Shown here in pieces: positions 1 through 9,242 of a DNA stretch of 24,134 nt. Each line of letters starts with the position of its first letter. The stretch's first letter is position 1. Source of the stretch: Tieghemiomyces parasiticus (lineage: Eukaryota; Kickxellomycota; Dimargaritomycetes; Dimargaritales; Dimargaritaceae). The stretch spans positions 1-24,134 of the forward strand of contig JANBPT010000749.1 in NCBI GenBank assembly GCA_027575765.1. The letters are read 5' to 3'. The notes under the pieces were generated by a model that worked only from the letters and a program-made list of their open reading frames with translations, was not told where the DNA came from and did no database searches. The translations under genes were made by a program, and so were the position numbers.

Positions 1-960
1 CTTCTTGCCCCTCAGCTGCTGTTTGATATTCCTGAACAGCCAGAAGTTGCAGGGGGCCAGGTCACGACTATAGGGAGGGGCCAAAAGAAGTTTGAGTCTA
101 GTAGTGGAAATGTAGGCCTGGGTAGCCTCAGTGCAATGTAGTGGTGCATTATCATAGTGAAGCTGCAGGGGGTGATGGTCCAGACTTCCGCGTGCCTCCA
201 CCCAGGCCTGGACTATGGGCTTCAGCCCGTATGCTACATAGCATTTGGTGGAAATCCTAACACCCGGGGGCATGATACCTAGGTGCAACAGGCCACGCCT
301 GGTGAAGAAGCAATGATCAGCATCACTTTGGGTGTGGAGTGGCCTCAGTGGATTTCAGTTGGGACAGGGCCACCTTTAGGGCACCACCTCTAGTGACTAG
401 AGCTAGCAGGGGGGATCATAAAGATACACCCAGGTCTTATTGCCTGTGACAATAGAGTCCAGCAAGTAGTCACAGGCTCCATAAAAGTTCATCAGTAACT
501 TGGTCACAAAACGTACCTACTGGTGGCCCTGGTGATTGGTGAGTTTGTTGGGGGTCCAGCAATTGAAATAGCTATGTAGTCCCAGGTCCCTGCACATGAC
601 TCTGTGCATGGTACTAGGGGAAGTGTGGCAGGCCCAGGCCAGCTGCTCAGCAGCCAGTCAAGGGTCTTCCCCCAGCTATCTCAGGAGTATGTCCCCATAA
701 TGTCCACCAATGTCATCTGATGGGCGACCAGAAAAAGGGTTGGCTTCAAAAGAGTAGCAACCTGTACGGAAACGAGTCGGCCATCTGTAGATGGTGGAGC
801 AGATAGGGGCAGCCGGGTCCAACTTGGAAGCCAAAACATTAAAAATATCATCTGCCTTGCAGCCCTCCAGATAGATATTGTAAATAAGGACCCATACATC
901 ACACCTGGTTAATTTGGGTTGAGTGAAGGAGGGGGTTTGAAAAGTAGATATGGTGGATGG
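1..960 (-). mobile_element. Decayed mariner-family (DD34D) transposase, truncated by the window edge
   Basis: Translating the minus strand gives the order expected of a mariner transposase: an N-terminal helix-turn-helix region near 900-720 ending in FSGRPSDD, a linker near 640-500, TGNKTWVYLYDP near 447-412, PPG near 260, HYDNAPLH at 159-136, and PYSRDLAPCNFWLF near 72-34. The second catalytic Asp (codon 151-153) is intact. The first (439-441) and third (46-48) positions read Asn. The second-to-third spacing is exactly 34 residues, the mariner signature. In-frame stops lie at 676-678, 658-660, 517-519 and 403-405, and the middle (about 310-400) needs compensating frameshifts. The element is therefore inactive. 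The start codon and terminal inverted repeats were not resolved; the 3' end is outside the window. The family call comes from motif knowledge and is strong; the outer boundary near 960 is approximate. Confidence 0.9.
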
Positions 961-1239
961 TTGAAAAAAGCAAGGTGTGAAGTCAGAAATGGTTCTATCC
1001 CGAAATGGTTTATACCAATCGATTTGTCATCGTTGATTCTCCCAGGTTATTTCTAAAACGCTACGATCTGAGACATTCAGATTAAAATTCCATGAAGATT
1101 TAGTGGCACCTATACATACTACTGCTCAATCCGCACGGAACTTTTGAAGGGTAATTACATGTATTATAGTGAAAGAACCCTGGTTCAGAATTAGACAAGC
1201 TACTACCAACTACACATCTCCTCGGCCGCGCAGTGGCGG

Positions 1240-3780
1240 CTAGGGGCGCTTGATGGTGATTTTGGGTGAAGTGTAAAGGGTCGGTGTATCGGTAGGACCA
1301 GTCGGAAAGAAATGTAGAAGGAGAACGTACTGACCGTTGGACACATTGTAGACGTTGGTTGGTGTGGCATAAGAGTGAGCGGTACCATCCCAGCGGTAGG
1401 TGTAGTAAGGGTTCCCAGCGGAGTCCATGTTCTTCTCCAGGTACATATAGTGGCCATCACCAACGACACCATGAATGCTGGACGGAGTCGCGGCCTTTGC
1501 AAGGCGGATGCGGACGCGGTAAATGGGAAGTTTCAAACGGAAGACGATGACAGGCACATCCTCGCCGACGAACGTAAACGTAGAGCCGTCACCAAGGATG
1601 TTGCCAGTGGCACTGTTGATCATGCTCGGGAGTGGGACACCATTCCAGGAGGTATCGAGGATGGGGATATTGGTAGAGTTGTACACGTAGCTGAGGTACG
1701 GAATGGTGACGTTGTTACCGGTGAATCCGGGCTTGGGGAAGAGGTTGAGGAAGCCACCCCCGAGCAGGAGGTCCTCCATGGTGTAGTCGCCGTACTCGCA
1801 CATGAAGGCGTTCTTGACAGACCCCTGGGCTGGGACGGGCTTCGTGTAGACGTTGTACGACGGGTAGAGTACACTGGTGTCCTGGTGGGGCGGAATGGCG
1901 ACAGTGCCGTCCCTGAAGAAGGAGGAGACCGACTGGGCGCGTACGAACTCGTAGCCGTACTCCACGTTACGGGTGCTGGTATTATTGAGGTAGAAGTTCA
2001 AGGTGAACTTGCTCGTGAGGTTGCTGACGTACCCCGAACCAATCGTGTAGACGTTGTCGACCGTGAACTCGGTGTTGTAGGCTTTGACCATATCGACAAG
2101 CCCGTTGCCCTGGAGTGCCGGCGAGTAGGGAACTTTGGGTTTCTGGTACATGATGGTGGCTGTGTTGAGGATGCGCTGGAGGGCGGCGTTACGGTCGGGG
2201 GCCTTGCCGGACTGCTTTAGAAGCGCAAAGACACCTGCAATGTACGGAGTGGCCATGGAGGTCCCGGAGTCGAGCCCGTACCCGCCGATGGCTAGAGGGA
2301 TGGTGGAGTAGACGTTGGAGCCGGGTCCCATGATCTCGGGCTTGACCTTACCGTCGGGTCCGGGCCCCCACGACGAGTACCAGGACGGCACGATGGGGTT
2401 GCTGTTGGTGAAGGACGCAACGCGATCGTTGATCTTGACGGTGGCTGCACCCGTGGCCAGCAGACTGATGAGTGACTGGCCGTCGGACTGAAGTAGCATG
2501 AAGCCGGGGATGGCATTGTTGTCAACATCGCCGGCGTAGCCTGCGTACCCCGCTTGATTGTGGTACAGCGCCAGGGCGACTCCACCGGCGGCCTGCACGT
2601 TGGCGGTCTTGACTTGGTCGGAGCACCCGCCGACCTGGACGAGCACCACGGCACCCGGGGCCGCCGTAATGGCACCGCAGGCCAAGTCGGTCGTTGCTCC
2701 GGCATCGCGGGCGCGCACTAAAGGGGCGTTGTTGAGGTTGAGCGGGGGGAGGTTGTGCTGCTGGTCCGAACGGGGAATGACGACCTTGGTGGTGCCGACC
2801 GTGACGTTCATGGTGTGGGAATAGTAGGTGGGAAGGTCGACGGCGCCGACCGCGACACTCATGTTGCTGGTGGCCGGTGAGTTGACGGCCCAAAGGGTGT
2901 CGGCCCCAAAGTTGCCCACGGCAGCGACTGCAATCACGCCCCGCAGGCCCAGTCGGTAGACGACCTCATCCACCATCATCGTGCTCCAGCCGCTCGGTGA
3001 CCCGAATGACATGTTGACAATATCCATCCCGTCAGAGGCGGCCCGGTCTAGGGCGGAGACCACCACATCGTTCCTGGTCATACCGTTACACCCCATGACG
3101 CGGTAGATGCCCAAGGTGGCCTTGGGCGCGACGCCCTTGAACACGCCGTGGCTACCCGCCGCAATCCCCGCCACGTGGGTGCCATGCACGGAACACGAGG
3201 TGTAGGGGTCGTCATCGGGCTGGGGCTGGTTGTATCCGTTGAAGTTATCACCAACGAAATCGTACCCGTACTGGATGCGACAGCCGGAGGTCTTGTAGCA
3301 GTTCCCAAAGGCCGGATGGTTATAGTCAAGGCCAGAGTCAAGGATACCGATCTTGACCCCCGTGCCGTCCAGGTTATATGAGGAATGCAGCTGGGCGACG
3401 CCAGTGAACTGGTGGGCCAGCATGGGCATGGGCGGTAGGGAAGTGGTCAAAGGACGGGCCATTTTGAATGGTGAGTCGGCGTGTTTAATGGTGCGAATCG
3501 GCCACAGGCTCTGGGTGGCGAACAGGCTGGTGACGCCGTCCTGGTAACGATCATCAAATGCCACGCTGGAACCGCTAAGGAGGGTGGTATAGTTTCGGGT
3601 AACCGTGAAGGGGATGCTGGCGTCCTGCATGTTCTGAGCGAACTGGGCAACGCCGCTATACTCGACCACGAAGACATTAGGGATGCGGTTGAGTTGGTTG
3701 ATGGTGGCGTCCAACTGGGCGACGGCGCATCCGTAGAAGGCTAAGGCGGTGAGGCCGCCAAGCAGAGCTGTGCAGCGCAT
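1240..3780 (-). CDS. Secreted subtilisin-like serine protease (S8 family) with PA domain
   Basis: Intronless, 846 aa. Residues 1-21 form a hydrophobic signal peptide (ALLGGLTALAFYGCAVAQ), so the protein should enter the secretory pathway. An I9-like propeptide region fills about 30-105. The S8 catalytic domain carries Asp148 (KIGILDSGLD), His199 (SVHGTHVAG), the oxyanion Asn290 (VGN) and the nucleophile Ser508 (DSGTSMATP). A protease-associated (PA) insert lies between the oxyanion Asn and the Ser, about 350-450, as in Vpr/C5a-peptidase-type subtilases. The C-terminal 250 residues are beta-rich with several N-glycosylation sequons, resembling the Fn3-like tail of that group. All catalytic residues are present, so it is probably active on extracellular protein. 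The ATG at 3780 is supported by the signal peptide immediately following it. A likely role is nutrient or host-protein degradation (inference). Confidence 0.93.
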   Translation of the reverse strand: MRCTALLGGLTALAFYGCAVAQLDATINQLNRIPNVFVVEYSGVAQFAQNMQDASIPFTVTRNYTTLLSGSSVAFDDRYQDGVTSLFATQSLWPIRTIKHADSPFKMARPLTTSLPPMPMLAHQFTGVAQLHSSYNLDGTGVKIGILDSGLDYNHPAFGNCYKTSGCRIQYGYDFVGDNFNGYNQPQPDDDPYTSCSVHGTHVAGIAAGSHGVFKGVAPKATLGIYRVMGCNGMTRNDVVVSALDRAASDGMDIVNMSFGSPSGWSTMMVDEVVYRLGLRGVIAVAAVGNFGADTLWAVNSPATSNMSVAVGAVDLPTYYSHTMNVTVGTTKVVIPRSDQQHNLPPLNLNNAPLVRARDAGATTDLACGAITAAPGAVVLVQVGGCSDQVKTANVQAAGGVALALYHNQAGYAGYAGDVDNNAIPGFMLLQSDGQSLISLLATGAATVKINDRVASFTNSNPIVPSWYSSWGPGPDGKVKPEIMGPGSNVYSTIPLAIGGYGLDSGTSMATPYIAGVFALLKQSGKAPDRNAALQRILNTATIMYQKPKVPYSPALQGNGLVDMVKAYNTEFTVDNVYTIGSGYVSNLTSKFTLNFYLNNTSTRNVEYGYEFVRAQSVSSFFRDGTVAIPPHQDTSVLYPSYNVYTKPVPAQGSVKNAFMCEYGDYTMEDLLLGGGFLNLFPKPGFTGNNVTIPYLSYVYNSTNIPILDTSWNGVPLPSMINSATGNILGDGSTFTFVGEDVPVIVFRLKLPIYRVRIRLAKAATPSSIHGVVGDGHYMYLEKNMDSAGNPYYTYRWDGTAHSYATPTNVYNVSNGQYVLLLHFFPTGPTDTPTLYTSPKITIKRP

Positions 3781-3889
3781 GGCAGACGGAAGGGATTAGC
3801 AAGGATTAGGTTGTGTAACAGGGTGCAATTTCGATGGGAGAGCGTATGATGGTGAGGTGAGATGGAGGTGCGGTTGCCGACGGGTCCGG

Positions 3890-3896
3890 TATTTAA
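3890..3896 (-). promoter_or_regulatory. Putative TATA-like box of the subtilase gene
   Basis: On the minus strand this reads TTAAATA, about 110 bases upstream of the protease ATG at 3780. It is the best core-promoter candidate in a short GC-rich leader. Assigned by position and sequence only. Confidence 0.35.
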
Positions 3897-4570
3897 GTAG
3901 GCGGGTATCTGGTCCACCAGGGCGTTGTCCCAGTCCGTGGAGCAGGCTCCTCTATCATCCCCCTCCCCCTATGTGTAGGCCCTAGTTGGGGTGCGATCGC
4001 CAGGATTAGGGAAAGACGGGTATTTTCGTGGCCCCGAACTTCAATAGCTCCAGCCTATCGCCAGTTTGCTCATGTTGAGTGAGGCAACGGCCAGACATGG
4101 TGCCGGGTGACTGTTGACCATGTGTAAGTGAGAGAGTGTGGGGGTGAGCCGCCGATCGCTTACCTGACTGTCATTCGCCTTCAATTGTAGCTACTCATAC
4201 TGTGGACCTCACCCACTCACCCAGCTGGCAGCGCGATGTTGACCCTCTCTCTCGCGTGCCCTCATGGATGACCCGTTTTTGGTCTACGATATTGGAAGTT
4301 GAATTCACCAACAGTCCCTGCATACTACTCAATAGCCAACGGTCGGTACAATCATGTGAGACGCTTAAGTCTAAACACATGGTTTCAACGCCTCATTCAT
4401 CCTTCCCTATGATCTACCATCGCTTAGGAAGCCACAGCTCAAGGACATTATAATCAGCACTCTTAGTCTCACGACCATTGAGTGGACTGATTCGTCGTTT
4501 TCCTTATTCTTCTATCGTCGAGTTTAGCCTGGCAGCATTCTCCATCAAGTTGCTTATGGTGGTTTCGTTT

Positions 4571-4588
4571 AGGCGGTATAGACCGCCT
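4571..4588. repeat. Short perfect inverted repeat (hairpin)
   Basis: AGGCGGT and ACCGCCT face each other across the 4-base loop ATAG. The stem is 7 bp and GC-rich. It lies in non-coding DNA about 0.8 kb upstream of the protease start. It could be a DNA-binding palindrome or chance; no function is assigned. Confidence 0.5.
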
Positions 4589-6968
4589 GTGGCGGATATC
4601 CCCAATTCCAAAGTGGGCGATTAAGTCTTTACCAAGTAGTGACACTTGCGTGTATACTTGTTATATATCAGTTAGAAAATTATTACGTGAGCTGATCTTT
4701 TTATTATCGTAGTGCTTGTTTTTATTTGTTAATACGCGCTAGACTGGAGCCATATCACCTACATGGGCCCGTGGATCATCAAGCCTGATTTCCTTCCAGC
4801 GGGCTACGGCAGATCAGATTAACCCACTCCCGCCTGGGGTCATTCTGGTCCAGCGGCTCGATAGCGACGGTGGTTAATGCGGTGAGCAGCCAAAAACACG
4901 GGAAGCAAGTTGTGTCGCACCAGATGCAATACAGACCCCAAGGTTTTCCCACGTCCTTGAGAAGAGTCTTAGGGAGGAATAGAATATTGGGGAGCCAGAT
5001 ATGGATCGGCACGACAGGAAGTTGTCAATTGTTACAAAAAGTCCGCAGCAACTGCAAAGGTTTGTCGGGTATTTCTGGGGTCGGCATTCCGCCAAGTCTG
5101 TTCTACCAGGAAGTTAGCGGCAAAAATTGTAGCGGATACTACGGTATATGGTATGTGTGCCCATCCTTTATTGTACCATACCCCTATGTTTGTTATTGAA
5201 CTGTGAGTACGCTGTACATCCCAGCTCACTGCCAACGTTCCAATGACTGTTCCAGTTTTGGTTGTTTCTGTAGGGCGATACCCAATACCCCTATCCCAAG
5301 TTTCCCCACTGACACTCCAAAAATTCAGGTGTGAAATAGAACTGTTCATCACTTGCTTGCGAGAACTGTGAGCTGCATAACCTGAACCTGCGGTCCATGT
5401 AAGGAAGGAGATTGGCGTGTTCTAAGCATGTCGGTTCACACACTTCGTCCCACGCGCCATTGCTGGCCAAGTTTAGCTCGGTATTCCCGCCTTTTTTTCT
5501 GCTATGACCACGTTAAAGATGATTAGGCTTTGGCCACAGTAGTAGTCAGCCAGTGTTCCCAGGTTAAGCTCCCCATCATCGCAGTCAGCGACGACATATC
5601 AACCGTGAAGCGAACAAGGGTTTACCATATTCCGCTGTGTAAACCTCCTATTAGATGACTGTGGCAGTGTTGTGTAAACCTTCTAAAGTAGATTAATAGA
5701 CCTGAACAATGTGTGTGGCAACTTATTCCTATTGGGGTAGATTTCTCCTAAGCCCAGGGTTCGGTATTTTCCTTTTCATAGCAACCATTTTGTTGATGCC
5801 ATTCTGCGGTGGCACGGAAGAAACTTGGCGTTTGCTGCGTTGGTAACGAGCTTTGTCACTTTTCCCTGCACGGTGGATGTGGTAGAGAATGTCCAGGTTT
5901 TTAGCCCAGAAAAGGATAGTATGTGGTGCATCCCCCCCCCTGGCATGCTGGACTGCGCCTGACTGGCTCAGCTATGCTTATAGACCGACCAGTTCTAGAG
6001 CACGTTAATCTATTTCCCTAGCCACCTGGTCAATAAATGGCGATCCGGCTCACATCATATTCCACACTCTAGTCCCCGTTCAAACCTGCTGGTTCTGGTT
6101 GTACATGGTATCCACTTTAGTGCGCGGTTTGGCAATTGCAATAGTTTAGCAGGCTCCTTGTTTTCGGTATTATAATTTCAACTACACAGTGGAAGCAACG
6201 CTTGCACACATGCATTCGTTCCGCAGGTACCCGTAGCCTTATGCCCATCTCCGATTGACATCCAATCAACTCCCATCATTAAACGGAAGGCATGACATGA
6301 AGTTGCCCGACCCTATAATGCAACAGGTTACAAATCGCATAATGATGGTCCTATCCAAAGTGTAAGGTCGGCCTGACTGGCGCCGTAAAGCTATGTCATT
6401 GATCACACCACTGGCTGTTTACAATACGAAACTTGGTCAGCATCCCAACGCAATCTGCGCCCCTTCCCTATCTCTTTAAGTGGCCATCTTACCCATCTCT
6501 AATTTTATAATGCTGCTATTAGGATACGAACCACCCTATGCTGCTCAGCTTCCTCACATTACATACCGGAGAGCCCCTCTCTAGGCGAGCAGATCCTTCT
6601 CTCCACACACCAAATAGTCATGCTGTACTCCCCTCCCTGGACACCGTACTTGTGACTCCGAAGTTTCTATACATGAACCCGCCATACACTACTTGTCAGC
6701 AATCCCAACCTTGTGCGACACGCTTAGTTAACCGACTCTCTTGATTCGTCGCGCGTGGTAAAATGTTCATCGCTCTCTAGAACAGTGTGGGGTTCGCAAA
6801 CTATGGATGGTTAGATAACACTCTTATCCCGCTCCCAGGTTCACTGGATTCAAGGCTGCATTGGGACGGGGATAAGGTGGCCATTTTGAAGGTAGGTGTT
6901 TGGTACCACGTCATCGGCTTAGGTCTCTGACTAGAACTCGTGTCTGTGTCAATTCGGTTAGCCATGGC

Positions 6969-6974
6969 TTTATT
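6969..6974 (-). terminator. Poly(A) signal AATAAA for the methyltransferase-like gene
   Basis: Minus-strand AATAAA about 100 bases downstream of the stop codon at 7072. This is the canonical hexamer at a normal distance for a 3' UTR. Cleavage site not determined. Confidence 0.5.
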
Positions 6975-7071
6975 CAAAATTGGCTGATTCGCACCGTTGA
7001 TTAGGCTGTCTGATACTGGCGGCCTTTCCGCCCGGATTGAGTTCCTACAACAGTGATGGCCACACAAGAAT

Positions 7072-8736
7072 TCATTTGCGAGAAATTCCGCTCAGAAGGT
7101 TATCTAGTAGCCCACCACCACCACCGACTCGGCCACCACCCCCACCACTACCGGAATGGGAAGCCGAGGGTGCCGGTCGATTATGCGAGGAGTGATCACC
7201 ACCACCGCCGCCTCTGGGCCGCCCGGCGTCGGCGGGACGAGCAAGGGGGACCTGCCAAATCTGCAAACACCGGTTGGCAATGAGGTTCGGGTCGAGAGCG
7301 GGTACGATGGGTTCCTCACCAGCGGCGTGCTTGTTAATCCGCTGCAACGACTTGAGCTGGGCCATGATATGTTTGCCGTTGACCGTTTCGAGCCACGTCG
7401 TAAACGGTTCGTCTGCCAGCATGACGGCTGGGTCGACCAGGCAGAGCCGGTCGGAGTCAAACTCGGCGCCCCCTTCATCCATGCACTGGAACATGTAGGC
7501 CACGGCGCCCTCGAGGAATTCAAAGAGAGCCGGTTGGTAGACGCGGAGACCACGGCACAGAAGGTACCGTTTGGCAGCCCAGGGGTCACAGGGAGGCACT
7601 GGCCGGGTCAACAGGGTTTCCTCGAAGTATTGGTGCAGGAGGTAGAGTACGCTAACCGCTAGCGGGGTGGCGAGGTGACCAACGGTAAAGAGCGCCTGGC
7701 CGCCCTGGCGGAGGGTCCGGAACATGATGATCAGTTGGTTGAGCACGGCCTCATTGACGTGGCCCCCGTCGGAGGGCGCCGTGGACAAGTGGGGGCCCAA
7801 CATATTACCCAGGACGAGATGGGCGCCGTGGTTAGACGTCCGCGCGGCCACCTCACTGGCCAGGGTTTCCAGGTCATTGGGCAGGAGCGCCGACTGCTGG
7901 TCGCGAAATACGTGGAAACCGTCCTTTACGATCGGCCGACTGTAGAACTTGGCCGGGGCCAGTGCCGGATAGTCTGGCGGGGACGCAGCCCAACCGTACA
8001 CGCGCTGGCGGCCGGAGTGTTTCCGCCAGAGCAGATAGTCCGAGGCCGTGCCGGCGTCGGCCGGGTAGAGGTCAATAAAGTAGAACGTGGCGTCGATGGG
8101 GGAATTGTAGGTTGAGACGTGGAAAAGGTAGTCCAAAGCGGCCAGCTCGAGTGCTCGGCTGCCGCCGCCGCTGCTGCTGTTAAACACGGACCGGGCGCGC
8201 GCGTTGGGTCCCACTGCGGGATTTTCAAGCCACCGGCCGGCCGCTACCTGGTCGGGGGCCGTAGACCGCACCAATTTGGTTTCCAGGGCCGTTACCATAT
8301 CAATTAGGTCCGGATCGGCAAACCTGTCGGCCAGGGTGGCCACCGTCTGGTCGTGATTGCCACCGCCGTCCGTCTTGAGGATACAGGTCTGAGCCCAACG
8401 CGGGACCTGTTGCTCTAGCAGGACCGGGTTGGCCGTCTCTGACTTGAGTACGGCCACGTCACGCGCGGTTCCCACGATCTCCTCGGCGGCCGGGCCCTGG
8501 GCCGCGACGGCGTCACGCTTCTGTCCCGCGTACAGCGAGTGTCCCGGTGGCCCGTCCCGGGGACCTCGGCCGGACATCCCGCCAGCCGGGTAAGGATGCG
8601 TCTCTGGACCATGACGGTTCTGTCGTGGCCGCGCCAAGGGCCGCGGTACGGTAAAGACTGAGGGTGGCGGGACGGGTGACACTAGCGGCGTATTACGGTA
8701 GCCCTCCTCGGCGTCAGTGTAGAGCGGGGTCTCCAT
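7072..8736 (-). CDS. FtsJ/CMTR1-like cap 2'-O-methyltransferase-fold protein, probably catalytically dead
   Basis: Intronless, 554 aa. The first ~100 residues are Pro/Arg/Gly-rich and disordered. Residues 180-400 follow the layout of the CMTR1-type RNA cap 2'-O-methyltransferase domain: a helix LELAALDYLF (196-205), the SAM-loop strand DLYPADAGTASDYLLWRK (222-239), LVLGN (307-311), a long helix ending LRQGGQALF (342-350), TPLAVSVLYLL, and KRYLLCRGLR (389-398). The late segment RCLQIWQVP (489-497) also recalls the CMTR1 C-terminal region. The K-D-K-E catalytic positions align with Glu197, Asn311, Thr351 and Lys389, and the Gly-rich SAM loop is lost. The tail (507-543) is Gly-rich. It starts 506 bp from, and divergent to, the HAUS2-like gene. 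Membership of the fold is likely; loss of activity is inferred from a hand alignment. The protein may bind RNA or act as a scaffold. Confidence 0.7.
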   Translation of the reverse strand: METPLYTDAEEGYRNTPLVSPVPPPSVFTVPRPLARPRQNRHGPETHPYPAGGMSGRGPRDGPPGHSLYAGQKRDAVAAQGPAAEEIVGTARDVAVLKSETANPVLLEQQVPRWAQTCILKTDGGGNHDQTVATLADRFADPDLIDMVTALETKLVRSTAPDQVAAGRWLENPAVGPNARARSVFNSSSGGGSRALELAALDYLFHVSTYNSPIDATFYFIDLYPADAGTASDYLLWRKHSGRQRVYGWAASPPDYPALAPAKFYSRPIVKDGFHVFRDQQSALLPNDLETLASEVAARTSNHGAHLVLGNMLGPHLSTAPSDGGHVNEAVLNQLIIMFRTLRQGGQALFTVGHLATPLAVSVLYLLHQYFEETLLTRPVPPCDPWAAKRYLLCRGLRVYQPALFEFLEGAVAYMFQCMDEGGAEFDSDRLCLVDPAVMLADEPFTTWLETVNGKHIMAQLKSLQRINKHAAGEEPIVPALDPNLIANRCLQIWQVPLARPADAGRPRGGGGGDHSSHNRPAPSASHSGSGGGGGRVGGGGGLLDNLLSGISRK

Positions 8737-9242
8737 GAGATCCTAGCGGGAGAAAGTGGGGTGTGGGAGGCTTAGGCGGGAGGGAAGGGGGAGCGCTGGG
8801 CGCAATATGGTCAAAATGGAACTACCCCCTTCGCCAGATAGAACAGGAATCGAAACCGGTGTGGTGTGCGGCACACAATGGTGAAGAAGTGGGCCAGAGG
8901 GACTGGTCTTGTATAGTAACGCATAAATGGGTTGACATTGGCGAGGAGAGTAACGAGGACCTGAGCGATGAGGTGTTTTGTGTGGTATATTGGTTTGGTT
9001 GGCCGATGGCGCTTAGGCGATTTCGTCACCGACTTGGCGGTGTAATTGTCAGCCGAGAAGTATGGCATTGGACGATTCCCCTATCGAAACTTGTGGTGTC
9101 GACGTGCCTACCCTTTCTTGATTTTCTTCCCAGCCACTCATTATGTCTAGTCCGTGCGCTGAGTTCCATTCCGTCTCGCCACATCAGGACCGTTGAACTA
9201 GCTAAGGCGACTCTGGCATATTGCAGCTGACGACCATTAATT
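8737..9242. promoter_or_regulatory. Shared divergent promoter region
   Basis: This 506-bp interval separates two genes transcribed away from each other, the methyltransferase-like gene on the left (-) and the HAUS2-like gene on the right (+). It must contain both promoters. I found no clear TATA box. A plus-strand open frame from 8763 to 9230 fills most of it but has no recognisable domain and is treated as chance. Confidence 0.5.

Larger units (their letters stand above)
3781..7071. other. Long spacer without a convincing gene
   Basis: This 3.3 kb stretch separates the start of the protease gene from the 3' end of the methyltransferase-like gene. It is less GC-rich than the genes, with an AT-rich patch at about 4640-4740. 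It holds a 7-bp hairpin (4571-4588), a run of nine C (5932-5940) and an AATAAA signal for the gene to its right. Several short open stretches exist, the longest at about 5036-5446 on the minus strand. They are in different frames, have no clear splice sites joining them and match no family I recognise. No tRNA-like T-arm was found. Confidence 0.6.

Noticed and set aside
5032..5446. Minus-strand open frame of about 137 codons, with further open stretches at 4779-5012 and 5485-5610
   Set aside because: The pieces are in different frames with no convincing splice sites between them and no recognisable family. Open frames of this size can arise by chance in a 3.3 kb spacer.
8840..8870. Possible tRNA T-arm on the minus strand (GGTTTCGATTCC)
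   Set aside because: The 5-bp T stem does not pair, and no acceptor or anticodon arm could be fitted around it.
8763..9230. 155-codon plus-strand open frame between the methyltransferase-like and HAUS2-like genes
   Set aside because: No domain, odd Trp/Arg-rich composition, and it occupies a divergent promoter. It ends 12 bases before the HAUS2-like ATG.
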